Shown here: positions 26,109-35,274 of the stretch, piece after piece
Numbering within the stretch: position 1 is the first letter of the stretch
Layout: each line of letters starts with the position of its first letter
Assembly: GCA_021160245.1 (NCBI GenBank)
Contig: JAGHCW010000066.1
Location: forward strand, 1 to 44,350
Origin: a bacterium
Lineage (GTDB): Bacteria; B130-G9
Reading direction: 5' to 3'
DNA: 44,350 bases
Program-made: the position numbers and the translations under genes
The notes under the pieces: model-generated
Told to the model about the DNA's origin: nothing
The model's input: the letters and a program-made list of their open reading frames with translations, nothing else
Databases searched by the model: none

Positions 26109-29100
26109 GTGCATTGCCACCAATGCGGTGGAGCTGTCCAGGACGGTAGTAAGTTTTGCAGTAACTGCGGCGCTCCGGTTTCTAGCATTTGCCCCTCCTG
26201 CAAGGAGGATAACCCCCCGGCCAGCAAGTTCTGCTCTAACTGCGGTGCGTCTCTTTCGGGACCCAGCAAGGTTGCTCAGCCACCCGCCCCACCCAAAGCA
26301 GCAGCGCCTAAGCTTGATGGTGAGAGGCGTGTTGTGGCAGTCATATTCGCGGACATTGTCGGCTCGACCCCAATGGCGGAAGCGCTTGACCCGGAAGAAT
26401 TCAGAGAGGTCATGAACCAATGCTTCCATGTTTTGACGGGACCGATCATGAAGTACGACGGCATGGTGGATAAGTTCATAGGCGATTGCATAATGGCTCT
26501 TTTTGGGGCCCCGACGGCGCATGAGAATGATCCTGAACGAGCGGTTATGGCCGCTCTGGAGATGCAGCTTGCAGCTTCCGCGCTCAGGGAGACAATCGGA
26601 ATTCCGACAACCGAGCCAATCCGGCTTCGGGTGGGGATAAACAGCGGCATGGTTATCGCCGGCGATGTTGGTTCGCAGCACAAGCGCGACTATACAGCGA
26701 TGGGGCGAGTGGTGAATGTTGCCGAGCGGATGCAGAAGCTCTGCGAGCCTGGAAATGTGACCGTCTCTGATACGGTCTATAGAGCGACGAGGCAGCTCTT
26801 CGATTATGAGGACATGGGCAGCCATCCTGTCAAGGGGGTGTCTAGAGATGTCCATGTCTATAGGGCGGTCGCCGCTCGGAAGTGTGGTGGATCGACCAGA
26901 GGACTCGATGAGATCGGGTTCTCGAAGTTCATCAATAGGAAGGATGAACTTGAGAGCCTCAAGCGAACTGTCGACCGGGCATCTTCGGGCAGAGCATCGG
27001 TTGTCGCGGTAACGGGCCCCGCGGGGGTAGGAAAGAGCCGCCTCGTGAAGGAGTGCCAGCGGATAACAGAGCGGACTGGCACTCGCTGGTTTTGGGCGAG
27101 GTGCCTCGAATATCAGAGAAATATACCTTACTCCCCGGTCGCGCTGTTGCTTGAGCAGCTATTCGATGTGGAGTCGAAAGGCGCCGAGATCGACTCGACG
27201 CGACTTCGTTGTTTTCTCGGGGATGTCAGCGAAGAGGAACTGGCGCGTATATTTGATGGTCTTAAGTTCATTCTTCAAACTGATGATACATCTTCGGGAC
27301 GGGACAATCTTGAGGGTGAACAGGTCCAGAGATGTATATACGAGGCGGTCAATGGTGTGATTTCGGCGGCGCTCGCACCGGGCCCGCTATCGATTGTCAT
27401 AGACGACTTGCAGTGGTGCGACCGGGCGTCTCTCGAGCTCTTCTCGGACATTCTTTTTCGATTTTCATCGGCGGAGCTGACCCTTTGTGTAACGTATCGA
27501 CAATACTCCCGCCCGGACTGGTCAGGTCTTAGCGATGCTCGCGAGATACCTGTAACCCTACTTTCTGAGAGGGATTCGAAGATGTTGGTTTATTCAATTC
27601 TGGATAAGGCCAACGACCAGGAGAAGCTCAAGCGGATTCGCAGGATAGTTCTTGAGCAATGCGAGGGTAGCCCGCTTTTGGTCGAGGAGACGATCAAGCT
27701 CTTGATGGACAAAGGGCTTCTTGTGCGCTCTGCCGGGTCCTGGGATGTGCACGGGATTCCGGACCGCAAGCAGCTTCCGGACAGTCTGCGCGGCCTGGCG
27801 ATGGCGAGAGTCGATCAGCTTGCCGATGTTGAGAAGCTGCTCTTGCAGACGCTCTCCGCTCTTGGCACGGATGAGCCTCTTTCGGTAGTATCGAAGCTTG
27901 CTGGAGAACTTGAGATTGAGCTGACGAAGAGTTCTCTCTCGAGATTGGTGGAGCTTCAGATACTCAGGGAGAGGGATTCTGGCGACGGCCCGACCTATTC
28001 CTTCGAGGGCGAGTTTTTCCGCGATGCTATCTATGAGAGCCTATTGAAGAGGAAAAGACGACAGCTGCATTTGGATGCTGCGTCCTTCCTTGAGGAATCA
28101 ATGAGCCCCGGAGATAGGCGCCGTGCAGCCCTGTTGTCGCATCACTTTGAGCTGGCGGGCGATTTCGAAAAGGCGTGTGGGTACACGAAGGAAGCAGCGG
28201 CCCAGGCGACCGCTATATACGCAAACAGTGACGCTATTCATCTCTATGAGCGGAGTATCGAGCTCTTAAGGAAGTGGCAAGATGAGCCGGACTCTCAGGA
28301 GATACTGGACCTGATGAACAATCTGGCCATGGTTTACTACTTCACGGGAAACACGAAGCGGACGATTGAGGTCTTAAAGGAACAGATTGAGCTAGCTCAT
28401 AACGCGAATAACAATCTCTATGTCGCAAGGACGCATAACAACATCGGCCTGCAGCAGGAGCATGAAGGCAATTGGGGCGAGGCGAGAGGGCACTTTCGGC
28501 AAGCCGCTGACCTTGCGTGGAGGATTGGGGACAAGGCACTTACCGGCACCTGTTTGACGAATCTTGGCACGCTCGAAATCCGTGTGGGCTCTCTTAAGGC
28601 GGCCAGGAAATCACTCGACGAGGCTCTTCAGATTGCTCATAATACGGCATCCCCGGGAATAAAGTTCGACTCGCTCACAAACCTCTCGCTTCTTCACCTT
28701 TATCAATGTGAACTTCCCCGCGCAGAGGCCCTTGGGTGCGAGATCGAGGAGATTGCCGTTAGTCAGGGGGACGACTACAAGCGCGCCTGGGCGTCGCGAG
28801 TTCTTGGCGAGATTAGACTGCACCAGGGCCTCTTATCCGAGGCGTATCAGATGTTTGAGCGCTACCTCGATTTGAGTCTGAAGCTGGAGACATCTGACCT
28901 TCAATCCGCCGCTCACAGATTTCTCGCGGAAGTTGGTGGTCTATTTCGACCGGCCGAGGCCATGGTAGAGATGCTCAGACCTGCCCTTGGAAAGGCTGCC
29001 AGCTGCAACCATACTGAGCAGAAGCTCGAGGCGCTCGGTTGTCTTTCAGGCGCATTTTTGCACGGCGCGCAATTCGAGCTCGCTGGCAAGGTCGCCATCC

Positions 29101-29891
29101 GCCTAGTGAAGCAGGCGGAGGATTATGGTCACAATCATCTCAATATCACCGGCCTTTTGAGTCTAAGCGAGTGGGCGCTCGCAACAGGAGACCTGAGCTG
29201 CGCGGAGGAACAGCTCTTGAAAGTCGATCATCTACTTAAGTCATCAGGAATTCTACTTCACAAGCCGACGTACCTCCGGTGTTGCGCCCGGACGGCTCGG
29301 CTCTCTGGCCGCGGAGATGACGCGCTGCTTCTTGCATCAGAGTCGGTCGCTTTTTGCGAGGAGATGGGTCTGCGAGTTCTGCTGGCGGAGTCGCTTGTAG
29401 AGAAGTCGCTTGTCCATTTTGATCGAGCGGAGCATGAGATTTGCCGGGAGTGCTGCTTGAAGGGGATTGAGGTCTGCAGGGGCTTCATTTTTGGCGGAGG
29501 CGCCGATGAGGGCCGCCGGAGCATGACTTGGCAGGAGGAGGAGCTGCTGATAATTCTCGGGCAATCGCTTTGCATCGCAAGGCAGGATGATCTGCTGACG
29601 GAAGTGATAGCTGGTCTGAGCAACGTGGCGAGTTGCCCCACGTCGGTTATCAGGAAAGTAAAAGCGCTCTGCTTGCTGGATATCCTTGAGGGCTCAGACC
29701 AGGATATCGAGCACATTCTCGAGTGCTTCGGGGCCATTATGGGGCGAAGTAGGCCCAAAGACCTTAGAGATGGCATTCAGCTCGGCCTCGGGCTAACTTG
29801 GTTCGCGCGTCACATTGCGGAGCATGTTCACGACCACGCCTCGGAGGATAGGGTCAAGCGATTCGAGGCGCTCTTTTCTCAGCTTGCCTAG
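26109..29891 (+). CDS. Zinc-ribbon/class III adenylate cyclase/AAA ATPase/TPR regulator
   Basis: A 1,260-residue cytoplasmic signalling protein. Residues 1-50 hold two zinc ribbons (CHQC/CSNC and CPSC/CSNC). A class III nucleotidyl cyclase follows (about 70-250): metal-binding Asp82 (FADIVGS) and Asp126 (FIGD), base-specifying Lys122 and Asp194, and catalytic Asn203/Arg207 (VVNVAERMQ). This set predicts ATP as substrate, so cAMP is the likely product. Next a STAND/AAA_16-type ATPase with Walker A GPAGVGKSR (near 300) and Walker B SIVIDDLQW (near 430), then a long TPR region (about 690-1240; NNLAMVYYFTGNTKRTIEVL and similar). The start is GTG at 26109 with GGAGG about 10 nt upstream. It begins 17 bp after the giant gene's stop, so the two are probably one operon. 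Confidence 0.9.
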   Translation: MHCHQCGGAVQDGSKFCSNCGAPVSSICPSCKEDNPPASKFCSNCGASLSGPSKVAQPPAPPKAAAPKLDGERRVVAVIFADIVGSTPMAEALDPEEFREVMNQCFHVLTGPIMKYDGMVDKFIGDCIMALFGAPTAHENDPERAVMAALEMQLAASALRETIGIPTTEPIRLRVGINSGMVIAGDVGSQHKRDYTAMGRVVNVAERMQKLCEPGNVTVSDTVYRATRQLFDYEDMGSHPVKGVSRDVHVYRAVAARKCGGSTRGLDEIGFSKFINRKDELESLKRTVDRASSGRASVVAVTGPAGVGKSRLVKECQRITERTGTRWFWARCLEYQRNIPYSPVALLLEQLFDVESKGAEIDSTRLRCFLGDVSEEELARIFDGLKFILQTDDTSSGRDNLEGEQVQRCIYEAVNGVISAALAPGPLSIVIDDLQWCDRASLELFSDILFRFSSAELTLCVTYRQYSRPDWSGLSDAREIPVTLLSERDSKMLVYSILDKANDQEKLKRIRRIVLEQCEGSPLLVEETIKLLMDKGLLVRSAGSWDVHGIPDRKQLPDSLRGLAMARVDQLADVEKLLLQTLSALGTDEPLSVVSKLAGELEIELTKSSLSRLVELQILRERDSGDGPTYSFEGEFFRDAIYESLLKRKRRQLHLDAASFLEESMSPGDRRRAALLSHHFELAGDFEKACGYTKEAAAQATAIYANSDAIHLYERSIELLRKWQDEPDSQEILDLMNNLAMVYYFTGNTKRTIEVLKEQIELAHNANNNLYVARTHNNIGLQQEHEGNWGEARGHFRQAADLAWRIGDKALTGTCLTNLGTLEIRVGSLKAARKSLDEALQIAHNTASPGIKFDSLTNLSLLHLYQCELPRAEALGCEIEEIAVSQGDDYKRAWASRVLGEIRLHQGLLSEAYQMFERYLDLSLKLETSDLQSAAHRFLAEVGGLFRPAEAMVEMLRPALGKAASCNHTEQKLEALGCLSGAFLHGAQFELAGKVAIRLVKQAEDYGHNHLNITGLLSLSEWALATGDLSCAEEQLLKVDHLLKSSGILLHKPTYLRCCARTARLSGRGDDALLLASESVAFCEEMGLRVLLAESLVEKSLVHFDRAEHEICRECCLKGIEVCRGFIFGGGADEGRRSMTWQEEELLIILGQSLCIARQDDLLTEVIAGLSNVASCPTSVIRKVKALCLLDILEGSDQDIEHILECFGAIMGRSRPKDLRDGIQLGLGLTWFARHIAEHVHDHASEDRVKRFEALFSQLA

Positions 29892-29925
29892 TGGACTGCT
29901 CGCGACCTGTTGGGCCACGCGGATT

Positions 29926-31053
29926 TCACGGATGGGTTGGCCATTTCAGCATCTCGGCATATACAAGGTCGGTGGCATCGCACATGCTCTCAACTGTGAA
30001 GAGAGACACTCTCTCTCGGGCTCCGGCGGCAATGCGTGAGCGGAGCCCGCTGTCTGCGAGGAGCGAGGTGACCCGGTCCGCCAGGATGTCCGGGCGACCG
30101 ACGGGGACTATAAACCCGGACCGCCCGGTTACAATCGCCTCGGCATTCCCACCCACATCGGTTGCCACGACCGGGGCGCCGGCAGCCATCGATTCGAGTA
30201 TAGCGTTGGAGAATCCCTCTCTGTCAGAGCAGGTAACGAAGACGTCCGTAAGGGCAAGCAGCTGGGGCACATCATTCCTGTGACCTGCGAAGACCACCCG
30301 GTCGGAGATACCCAGCTCGGTCGCTTTTTGCTCAATCTGCTCGCGGAGTCTCCCCTTTCCAGCGATAAGAAACTTCACGTTGGGTATGCGAGATTTCACC
30401 TGAGCGGCCATTTCCAGAAAGTCGAGGTGGCGTTTTTGACTAACGAGCCTTGCGAGCACGGAGACCACTCTTTCCCCGGGGGCAATCCCCAGTTCTCGCC
30501 GCACGCTCGGGTCGGGCTTGAGATCGACGAAGCCAGACATGTCCACCCCGTTGTGAAGTGTAACGACCCTGTCGGGTGCTATGCCGGTCTTCTCGAGGTA
30601 ATTCCGTCTGACCCCTTCGGAGACCGCGATGATAAGGTCCTTATATCGGGCGAGGCGCTTATCAACGAAGAGCTGCTTGGCGTCGTCCCAGTCATCAACG
30701 TTGTGGATGTTGGAGATGACAGCCTTTACGCGGGCCAGTCTCGCCGCGACGGTTCCTGATGTGTTGCAGCGGTACATGTGGGTATGGACGATGTCCACCT
30801 TTTCCTGCCTGAGGTGTCTTGCCAGACGGATTAGGGAAGGGGGCGACCAACGAGACGCAAATGGCAGCACCTCAACGTGTATGCCCTCGCGCCTGAAAAG
30901 ATGGGCCATCTCCCCCTCCACGCGGATGCAGATGACCGAGACGTCCCACCCAATCGCTCGGAGTCTGGGCAGCAGTGAGAGAAGGCGTCTCTCCACACCC
31001 CCATACGGGAGGTCGGAAACGATTCTGACGACACGCCCTTTTAATCTACTCAT
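29926..31053 (-). CDS. Glycosyltransferase family 4 protein
   Basis: A 375-residue GT-B glycosyltransferase. N-terminal SDLPYGGVERRLLSLLPRL and VHTHMYRCN; C-terminal donor site with VSVLARLVSQKRH, FLIAGKGRLREQIE and the E-x7-E motif EGFSNAILE followed by GAPVVATDVGGNAE. All key positions are intact. The ATG at 31053 has GGAGG 8 nt upstream and overlaps the preceding glycosyltransferase gene by 8 nt, so the pair is translationally coupled. It probably adds a hexose or similar sugar to a lipid-linked glycan. It ends 34 bp from the convergent cyclase/TPR gene. Confidence 0.92.
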   Translation of the reverse strand: MSRLKGRVVRIVSDLPYGGVERRLLSLLPRLRAIGWDVSVICIRVEGEMAHLFRREGIHVEVLPFASRWSPPSLIRLARHLRQEKVDIVHTHMYRCNTSGTVAARLARVKAVISNIHNVDDWDDAKQLFVDKRLARYKDLIIAVSEGVRRNYLEKTGIAPDRVVTLHNGVDMSGFVDLKPDPSVRRELGIAPGERVVSVLARLVSQKRHLDFLEMAAQVKSRIPNVKFLIAGKGRLREQIEQKATELGISDRVVFAGHRNDVPQLLALTDVFVTCSDREGFSNAILESMAAGAPVVATDVGGNAEAIVTGRSGFIVPVGRPDILADRVTSLLADSGLRSRIAAGARERVSLFTVESMCDATDLVYAEMLKWPTHP

Positions 31054-32194
31054 TGCCGCTTCCTCCACACTCCGCGATCATGCGTTCATACACGGCGAGG
31101 GTCTGCTCTGCGAGTCTCGCCTCGGTGTATCGCTCGACTACTTTCTTTCGAGCCGCAGCGCCCATGGCCTGTCGCAGTTCTGGGTCATTAAGCAGGTGTG
31201 ATAGAGCCTCGGCGAGCGCTTCGGAGTCCCCCGGCGGAACCACGAGACCGTCCGTGCCATCATCTAGAATCTCTGATGCGCCTCCGATGCGGGTTGCGAC
31301 GACGGGCCTCTCCATGGCCATCGCCTCCTTTATCGCCGCCGAGGAGGCGTCGCAGTCGATCGAGGGTAAGACGGAGACATCCGCTGCAGCTTGCACAAGG
31401 GGAACGTCGCCCGTGAATCCCAAGAACCGAACGTTGCTTTCAATGCCCAGTTCCCTCGAATATGCTTTCAAAGCCCGCTCCTGGTCCCCCTCCCCTGCCA
31501 GCAGGAGGAGTATATTCGGAAATTCGGCCCGAAGCGGAACAAGCGCCTCGAGTAGATACTTGTGGCCCTTCTCCCGGGCAAGCCGTGCGGCCACAGAGAT
31601 AACCGAGGCGTCCGGATGGATATTAAGCTGGGCCCGGGCGGCAGCCTGATCGACCCGTTTGGGGTCATAACGCTCGACTTGAATGCTGCTGTGAATGGTC
31701 GTCACCCTATCAAGCGAGATGATTCCGCTTTCTATGAATCTCGAATATCGCTCAATGACGCTATCGCTGACCACAACGAGCCAGTCTATGAGGCGCCGGT
31801 GGAGGATTCTGTTGTGAATCGAATAATGGACGGGAAATGTGTTGTGCCTCGTTCTGACGACTGAGGGCTTCCGCTTGCAGAGAGCCTTGGCGGTGCATCC
31901 CGACCATGTATCTTGGGAACCGTGAGTGTGGAGGATCTCGATGCGATTCGCGCTGATAAATCGCCTCAAGACCCGCACGTCATGCGCGAAGTCAATTGGG
32001 CGAAAGCCCTTAGAGAAGCGGACATTGTCAAGGACGGGAATCCCGGCCTGATTGCACCTCTTAACAAGTACGCTCGTGGAGGGCGCGGCTACCGTGACGT
32101 CAACCCCCATTTCAAGCAGTTTCCTACAGAGGAAAAACACCCGCGCCGCCTGACCGCCCCAGCCGAGATGAAAGTTGGTGTGAAGGACCCGCAT
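31046..32194 (-). CDS. Glycosyltransferase family 4 protein
   Basis: A 382-residue GT-B glycosyltransferase. It opens MRVLHTNFHLGWGGQAARV and carries ILHTHGSQD, VISVAARLAREKGHKYLLEA, LLLAGEGDQERALK and GGASEILDDGTDGLVVPPGD. In the E-x7-E motif the first acid is Asp (DASSAAIKE), a conservative change that could alter donor preference. The ATG at 32194 has AGGA 7 nt upstream and is preferred to a TTG at 32209. The next glycosyltransferase gene overlaps its end by 8 nt. It lies 99 bp downstream of tldE on the same strand. Confidence 0.92.
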   Translation of the reverse strand: MRVLHTNFHLGWGGQAARVFFLCRKLLEMGVDVTVAAPSTSVLVKRCNQAGIPVLDNVRFSKGFRPIDFAHDVRVLRRFISANRIEILHTHGSQDTWSGCTAKALCKRKPSVVRTRHNTFPVHYSIHNRILHRRLIDWLVVVSDSVIERYSRFIESGIISLDRVTTIHSSIQVERYDPKRVDQAAARAQLNIHPDASVISVAARLAREKGHKYLLEALVPLRAEFPNILLLLAGEGDQERALKAYSRELGIESNVRFLGFTGDVPLVQAAADVSVLPSIDCDASSAAIKEAMAMERPVVATRIGGASEILDDGTDGLVVPPGDSEALAEALSHLLNDPELRQAMGAAARKKVVERYTEARLAEQTLAVYERMIAECGGSGNE

Positions 32195-32293
32195 GTCATC
32201 TTCCTGCAAATCGTGTTCGCAAAGAGATCGGGATGCCCGGGCGTCTTTCAGATAGACCCGCCCGGGTCCCGGAATCTGGACAGGAACGGCTAG

Positions 32294-33634
32294 CTAGAAC
32301 TGCGTAGTTCCGGAGAAATTGAATCCTCGGATGAGCGCCCCCGGAGCTTTGACACCGAACCATCCGCCGACCAGCATGGTGTCCTTCGTTAGACCATCTA
32401 GCTGATTAAAAGCGTCGATCATGCTCATCGTGAAGCGGAGATTCTTGACGGCCTTCGTCTGCTTGCCGTTCTCGATCATAAATGTACCATCGCGGGTCAT
32501 CCCAGTGAAGACGGCCCTCTTCAGGTCCAGGAATGGGTTGATGTAATGGAATCGGGTAACGTAAAGGCCATTCTTAACCTTCGCCACAAGGCTCTCGAGG
32601 CTTTCGTCGCCGGCTCCCATGAATAGGTTGATCGGGATGGGTCCCCAAGTGTTACCCGGGGGCAGGGCGTGCCCTGTCGTTTCTTTGCCGACCTTGCGAG
32701 CTGTTGCTGTATCATAGACGACATTCTTGGCGACTCCGTTTTCGATCAACGTGAGTTTTCTCTTGGGCACACCCTCAAAGTCGAAGGGCATCGGGCTCCC
32801 GGAACGGTCAAGGCCGTCGTCCCAGACATTCAGGCTCTTGCTGAACATTTTCTCGCCCATCTTCTCACTCATGAAGCTACGACCCTCCTGCATCGAAAGG
32901 GCCCCGAACTCAAGCGCGACCATCATCGAGATAAGATCGCCCACGGCGTATGGGTGAAGTACAACGTCTATCTTCCCGGCCTCATGGTCCACCTGGTCAA
33001 CATTCCGACGGCAAATATCGGCCGCCTCCTCGGCAGTTCCCTTGACATCAATGTCGGCAACGTGGTTTGAGCTGTGCTCCGCAAAGCCGCTTGAACTACC
33101 CCTCATCACAACAGTGGATATCTCTGCTGATGTGCTTGGGAAATAAGCGGCAACGCCCTTTGAGTTGACGATCGCGACCTCATCGGCCTCGGTCTTGAAA
33201 GACCCAGACGCGATAATCGAGTCTTTGTCGCAAACATCAACGAGTGTCTTCACCGCGCTGGCGCGCTGGGCCGGAGAATAGGCCGCAGTCGCCTGACAAA
33301 AGGCATCGATATCTTGGTAAGGCGCTGGGTCCGGCATTCCCATGTAGTTTGGGTTCTCTTCCTGAAAGTCTGCTATCTCGGATGCGGTCTTGACCAGGTT
33401 CTTTAGGCTCTCATCGTCGTGTAGCCTGTCGGTTGACGCAACGCCAACGCGCTTTCCTTTGGCTATTCTCAGGTTGATCTGAGATGTGGATGTCGAGACA
33501 TTCTGGTGAATAATCGAGTTGGCGAATCTGGTCAGAGAGCTGTGCTTTGCTGTGAGCATGGCATCGGTCTCATCCCCATCCGACATGGCTACGATTTTGC
33601 TTAGAATCTCAAGTGCTCTCTCTTTCCCAATCAT
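32294..33634 (-). CDS. TldE/PmbA-family subunit of the TldD-TldE metalloprotease
   Basis: A 446-residue member of the TldD/PmbA family without the HExxxH zinc motif, so it is the non-catalytic TldE partner. In E. coli the TldD-TldE heterodimer cleaves unfolded peptides, processes microcin B17 and degrades CcdA. Seen: RFANSIIHQNVS, INLRIAKGKRVGVAST, and the C-terminal KAPGALIRGFNFSGTTQF. Its ATG overlaps the tldD stop (ATGA, 33631-33634), so synthesis is coupled 1:1. It is close in length to E. coli PmbA (450 aa). No peptide precursor gene was seen nearby. Confidence 0.9.
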   Translation of the reverse strand: MIGKERALEILSKIVAMSDGDETDAMLTAKHSSLTRFANSIIHQNVSTSTSQINLRIAKGKRVGVASTDRLHDDESLKNLVKTASEIADFQEENPNYMGMPDPAPYQDIDAFCQATAAYSPAQRASAVKTLVDVCDKDSIIASGSFKTEADEVAIVNSKGVAAYFPSTSAEISTVVMRGSSSGFAEHSSNHVADIDVKGTAEEAADICRRNVDQVDHEAGKIDVVLHPYAVGDLISMMVALEFGALSMQEGRSFMSEKMGEKMFSKSLNVWDDGLDRSGSPMPFDFEGVPKRKLTLIENGVAKNVVYDTATARKVGKETTGHALPPGNTWGPIPINLFMGAGDESLESLVAKVKNGLYVTRFHYINPFLDLKRAVFTGMTRDGTFMIENGKQTKAVKNLRFTMSMIDAFNQLDGLTKDTMLVGGWFGVKAPGALIRGFNFSGTTQF

Positions 33635-35073
33635 TTGCTCACACCTACCTTTACATTTCTGAATCTTGATGGCGCAGTTCCATGCGCTACGTGTGCGGTT
33701 TGACCCGGCTGACCCTTACCGCAGTTCGGAGTGCCCCATACGACCCAGTGATTCTTATTGCAGATGGCGTCGCAGGAGTTCCAGAACTCTGGCGTTATGC
33801 CTGTATAGGCGGGGTTCTTGACCATGTCGCCGATCTTGCCGTTCTTTATCTCCCACCCGATTTCACAGCCGAAGTGGAAGTTTAGCCGTTTGTCGTCAAT
33901 GCTCCAGCTCTTGTTTGTCTCGACGTAAATGCCATCCTGAGTGTCCTTGACTAGGTCGTCAAACTCCCAATCGCCGGGCTCAAGGTTCACGTTGACCATT
34001 CTGATAAGCGGTATGCTCCACCATCCATCACCTCTCATGGCCCCGTTGCTCTTCTGGCCGAGCTTAATCGCGGTCTCTCGTGAAGTCAGATAGCCAACGA
34101 AGAGGCCATCCTTTATTATGGGCGTCCGCTGAGCTTTTACACCCTCGTCGTCAAAACCAAAAGTGCCTAAACCACCCGGGGTAGTCGCGTCGGCGTAAAT
34201 GTTCACTATCTTGGACCCATACTGGAGCTTATTCAGCTTCTCCGGCGTCATGAAACTCGTGCCCGCATAGCTCGCCTCCATGCCGAATACCCGGTCCAGC
34301 TCAACTGGGTGCCCACAGGATTCATGCACCTGAAGCGCCAGCTGAGAGCCACCAATTATCAGGGACGTTGTGATAGACGGGCATTCTTTTGCGGTCAGCA
34401 AAGCCACCGCCTCGTCCGCTACGCGAGGCGCCTGGCCCACGAGGTTCAGATTCTCGATGTATTCGTAGCCAGCCGTTCCGTAATTGCCACGGAAGCTGTT
34501 GGGGAAGGAGCGCACCTGCATCTTGTCCCCATCAATGGCGGTCGCCGTTATACCCGCCCCGCTCTCATAAATCACCTGGTCGATGTCCGCCCCCTCGGAG
34601 CTAATGAAGGTCTTCTCGGTCCGGTAAAACTTCATGCCTGCCTCAGAGATCTTTACGCCCTTTTTCGCGCGGAGGACTTTATCCGCCTCAAGCAGAAGTG
34701 CAATCTTCGACTTGAGCGGAATGGCAAACGGATCTTTCTTAATGGGCGTCTCATAGCGGTCCTGGAATATCTCTGTATCCGCAAGAACCACATCTTCAGT
34801 CTTCAATGTGGCGCTCGCCTTTGCAATCTGAACAGCAAGCTCCGCAACTCGCCGCAGCTCCTTCTCATTGACGAGCGAACTGCTAGCGAAGCCCCAGGAG
34901 CCGTTGACTATGACTCGGATGCCAAAACCCATCATCTCCCGGGAGGTGATCACCTCAACAGTGCCGTTTTTTACGTCGATGTTCTCGGTGACCATATTGA
35001 GTAACCTAATATCCGCGTAGGACGCGTCGAGCTTCCCAGCGTGCTCAATAGCGCCGCGCAACCAATCTTTCAA
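33631..35073 (-). CDS. tldD: TldD zinc metalloprotease subunit
   Basis: A 480-residue TldD, the catalytic subunit of the TldD-TldE protease. The zinc motif HESCGH is at residues 250-255; MMGFGIRVIVNGSWGFASSS and LGTFGFDDEGV are family blocks, and a Cys-containing segment near the C-terminus (FWNSCDAI) fits the third-ligand region. The start is TTG at 35073 with GGGAGG 8 nt upstream; no better ATG exists near it. A strong promoter and a structured leader lie upstream (35183-35211; hairpins at 35113-35169). The tldE gene follows with an ATGA overlap. Confidence 0.92.
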   Translation of the reverse strand: MKDWLRGAIEHAGKLDASYADIRLLNMVTENIDVKNGTVEVITSREMMGFGIRVIVNGSWGFASSSLVNEKELRRVAELAVQIAKASATLKTEDVVLADTEIFQDRYETPIKKDPFAIPLKSKIALLLEADKVLRAKKGVKISEAGMKFYRTEKTFISSEGADIDQVIYESGAGITATAIDGDKMQVRSFPNSFRGNYGTAGYEYIENLNLVGQAPRVADEAVALLTAKECPSITTSLIIGGSQLALQVHESCGHPVELDRVFGMEASYAGTSFMTPEKLNKLQYGSKIVNIYADATTPGGLGTFGFDDEGVKAQRTPIIKDGLFVGYLTSRETAIKLGQKSNGAMRGDGWWSIPLIRMVNVNLEPGDWEFDDLVKDTQDGIYVETNKSWSIDDKRLNFHFGCEIGWEIKNGKIGDMVKNPAYTGITPEFWNSCDAICNKNHWVVWGTPNCGKGQPGQTAHVAHGTAPSRFRNVKVGVSK

Positions 35074-35112
35074 CTTGAAAACCTCCCTATTTTATCGACC
35101 TATCAATGTTTA

Positions 35113-35169
35113 GGGATATCCCCAATCTATCCCACACCTGATCAGGAGACGACTCTTCCCTAGCGGGAA
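35113..35169 (-). promoter_or_regulatory. Two hairpins in the tldD leader
   Basis: Between the predicted tldD transcript start (near 35176) and its SD there are two small perfect stems: GGGATA/TATCCC (35113-35133) and TTCCC/GGGAA (35156-35169, loop of four). They could affect leader stability; no known riboswitch is recognised. Confidence 0.35.
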
Positions 35170-35182
35170 AACACAGCAGGTA

Positions 35183-35211
35183 ATAATACACAGGTTATGC
35201 TTTGGTGTCAA
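35183..35211 (-). promoter_or_regulatory. Strong sigma-70-like promoter of tldD-tldE
   Basis: On the minus strand a perfect TTGACA (35211-35206), 17 bp spacer and TATTAT (35188-35183, 5 of 6). It lies in the 201 bp gap after asd, so tldD-tldE, and perhaps the two glycosyltransferases, form a separate transcript. Leader length is about 100 nt. Confidence 0.75.
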
Positions 35212-35274
35212 CTTTCTCCCAGATAATCACATTGATTGTGTGGCGGCCAAGCGGATAGGTTGATGGCCACCGGG

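Noticed and set aside
34309-35004. 231-codon open frame antisense to tldD
   Set aside because: It lies wholly within a certain gene, has no SD, and its protein is low-complexity Arg/His-rich without family features.
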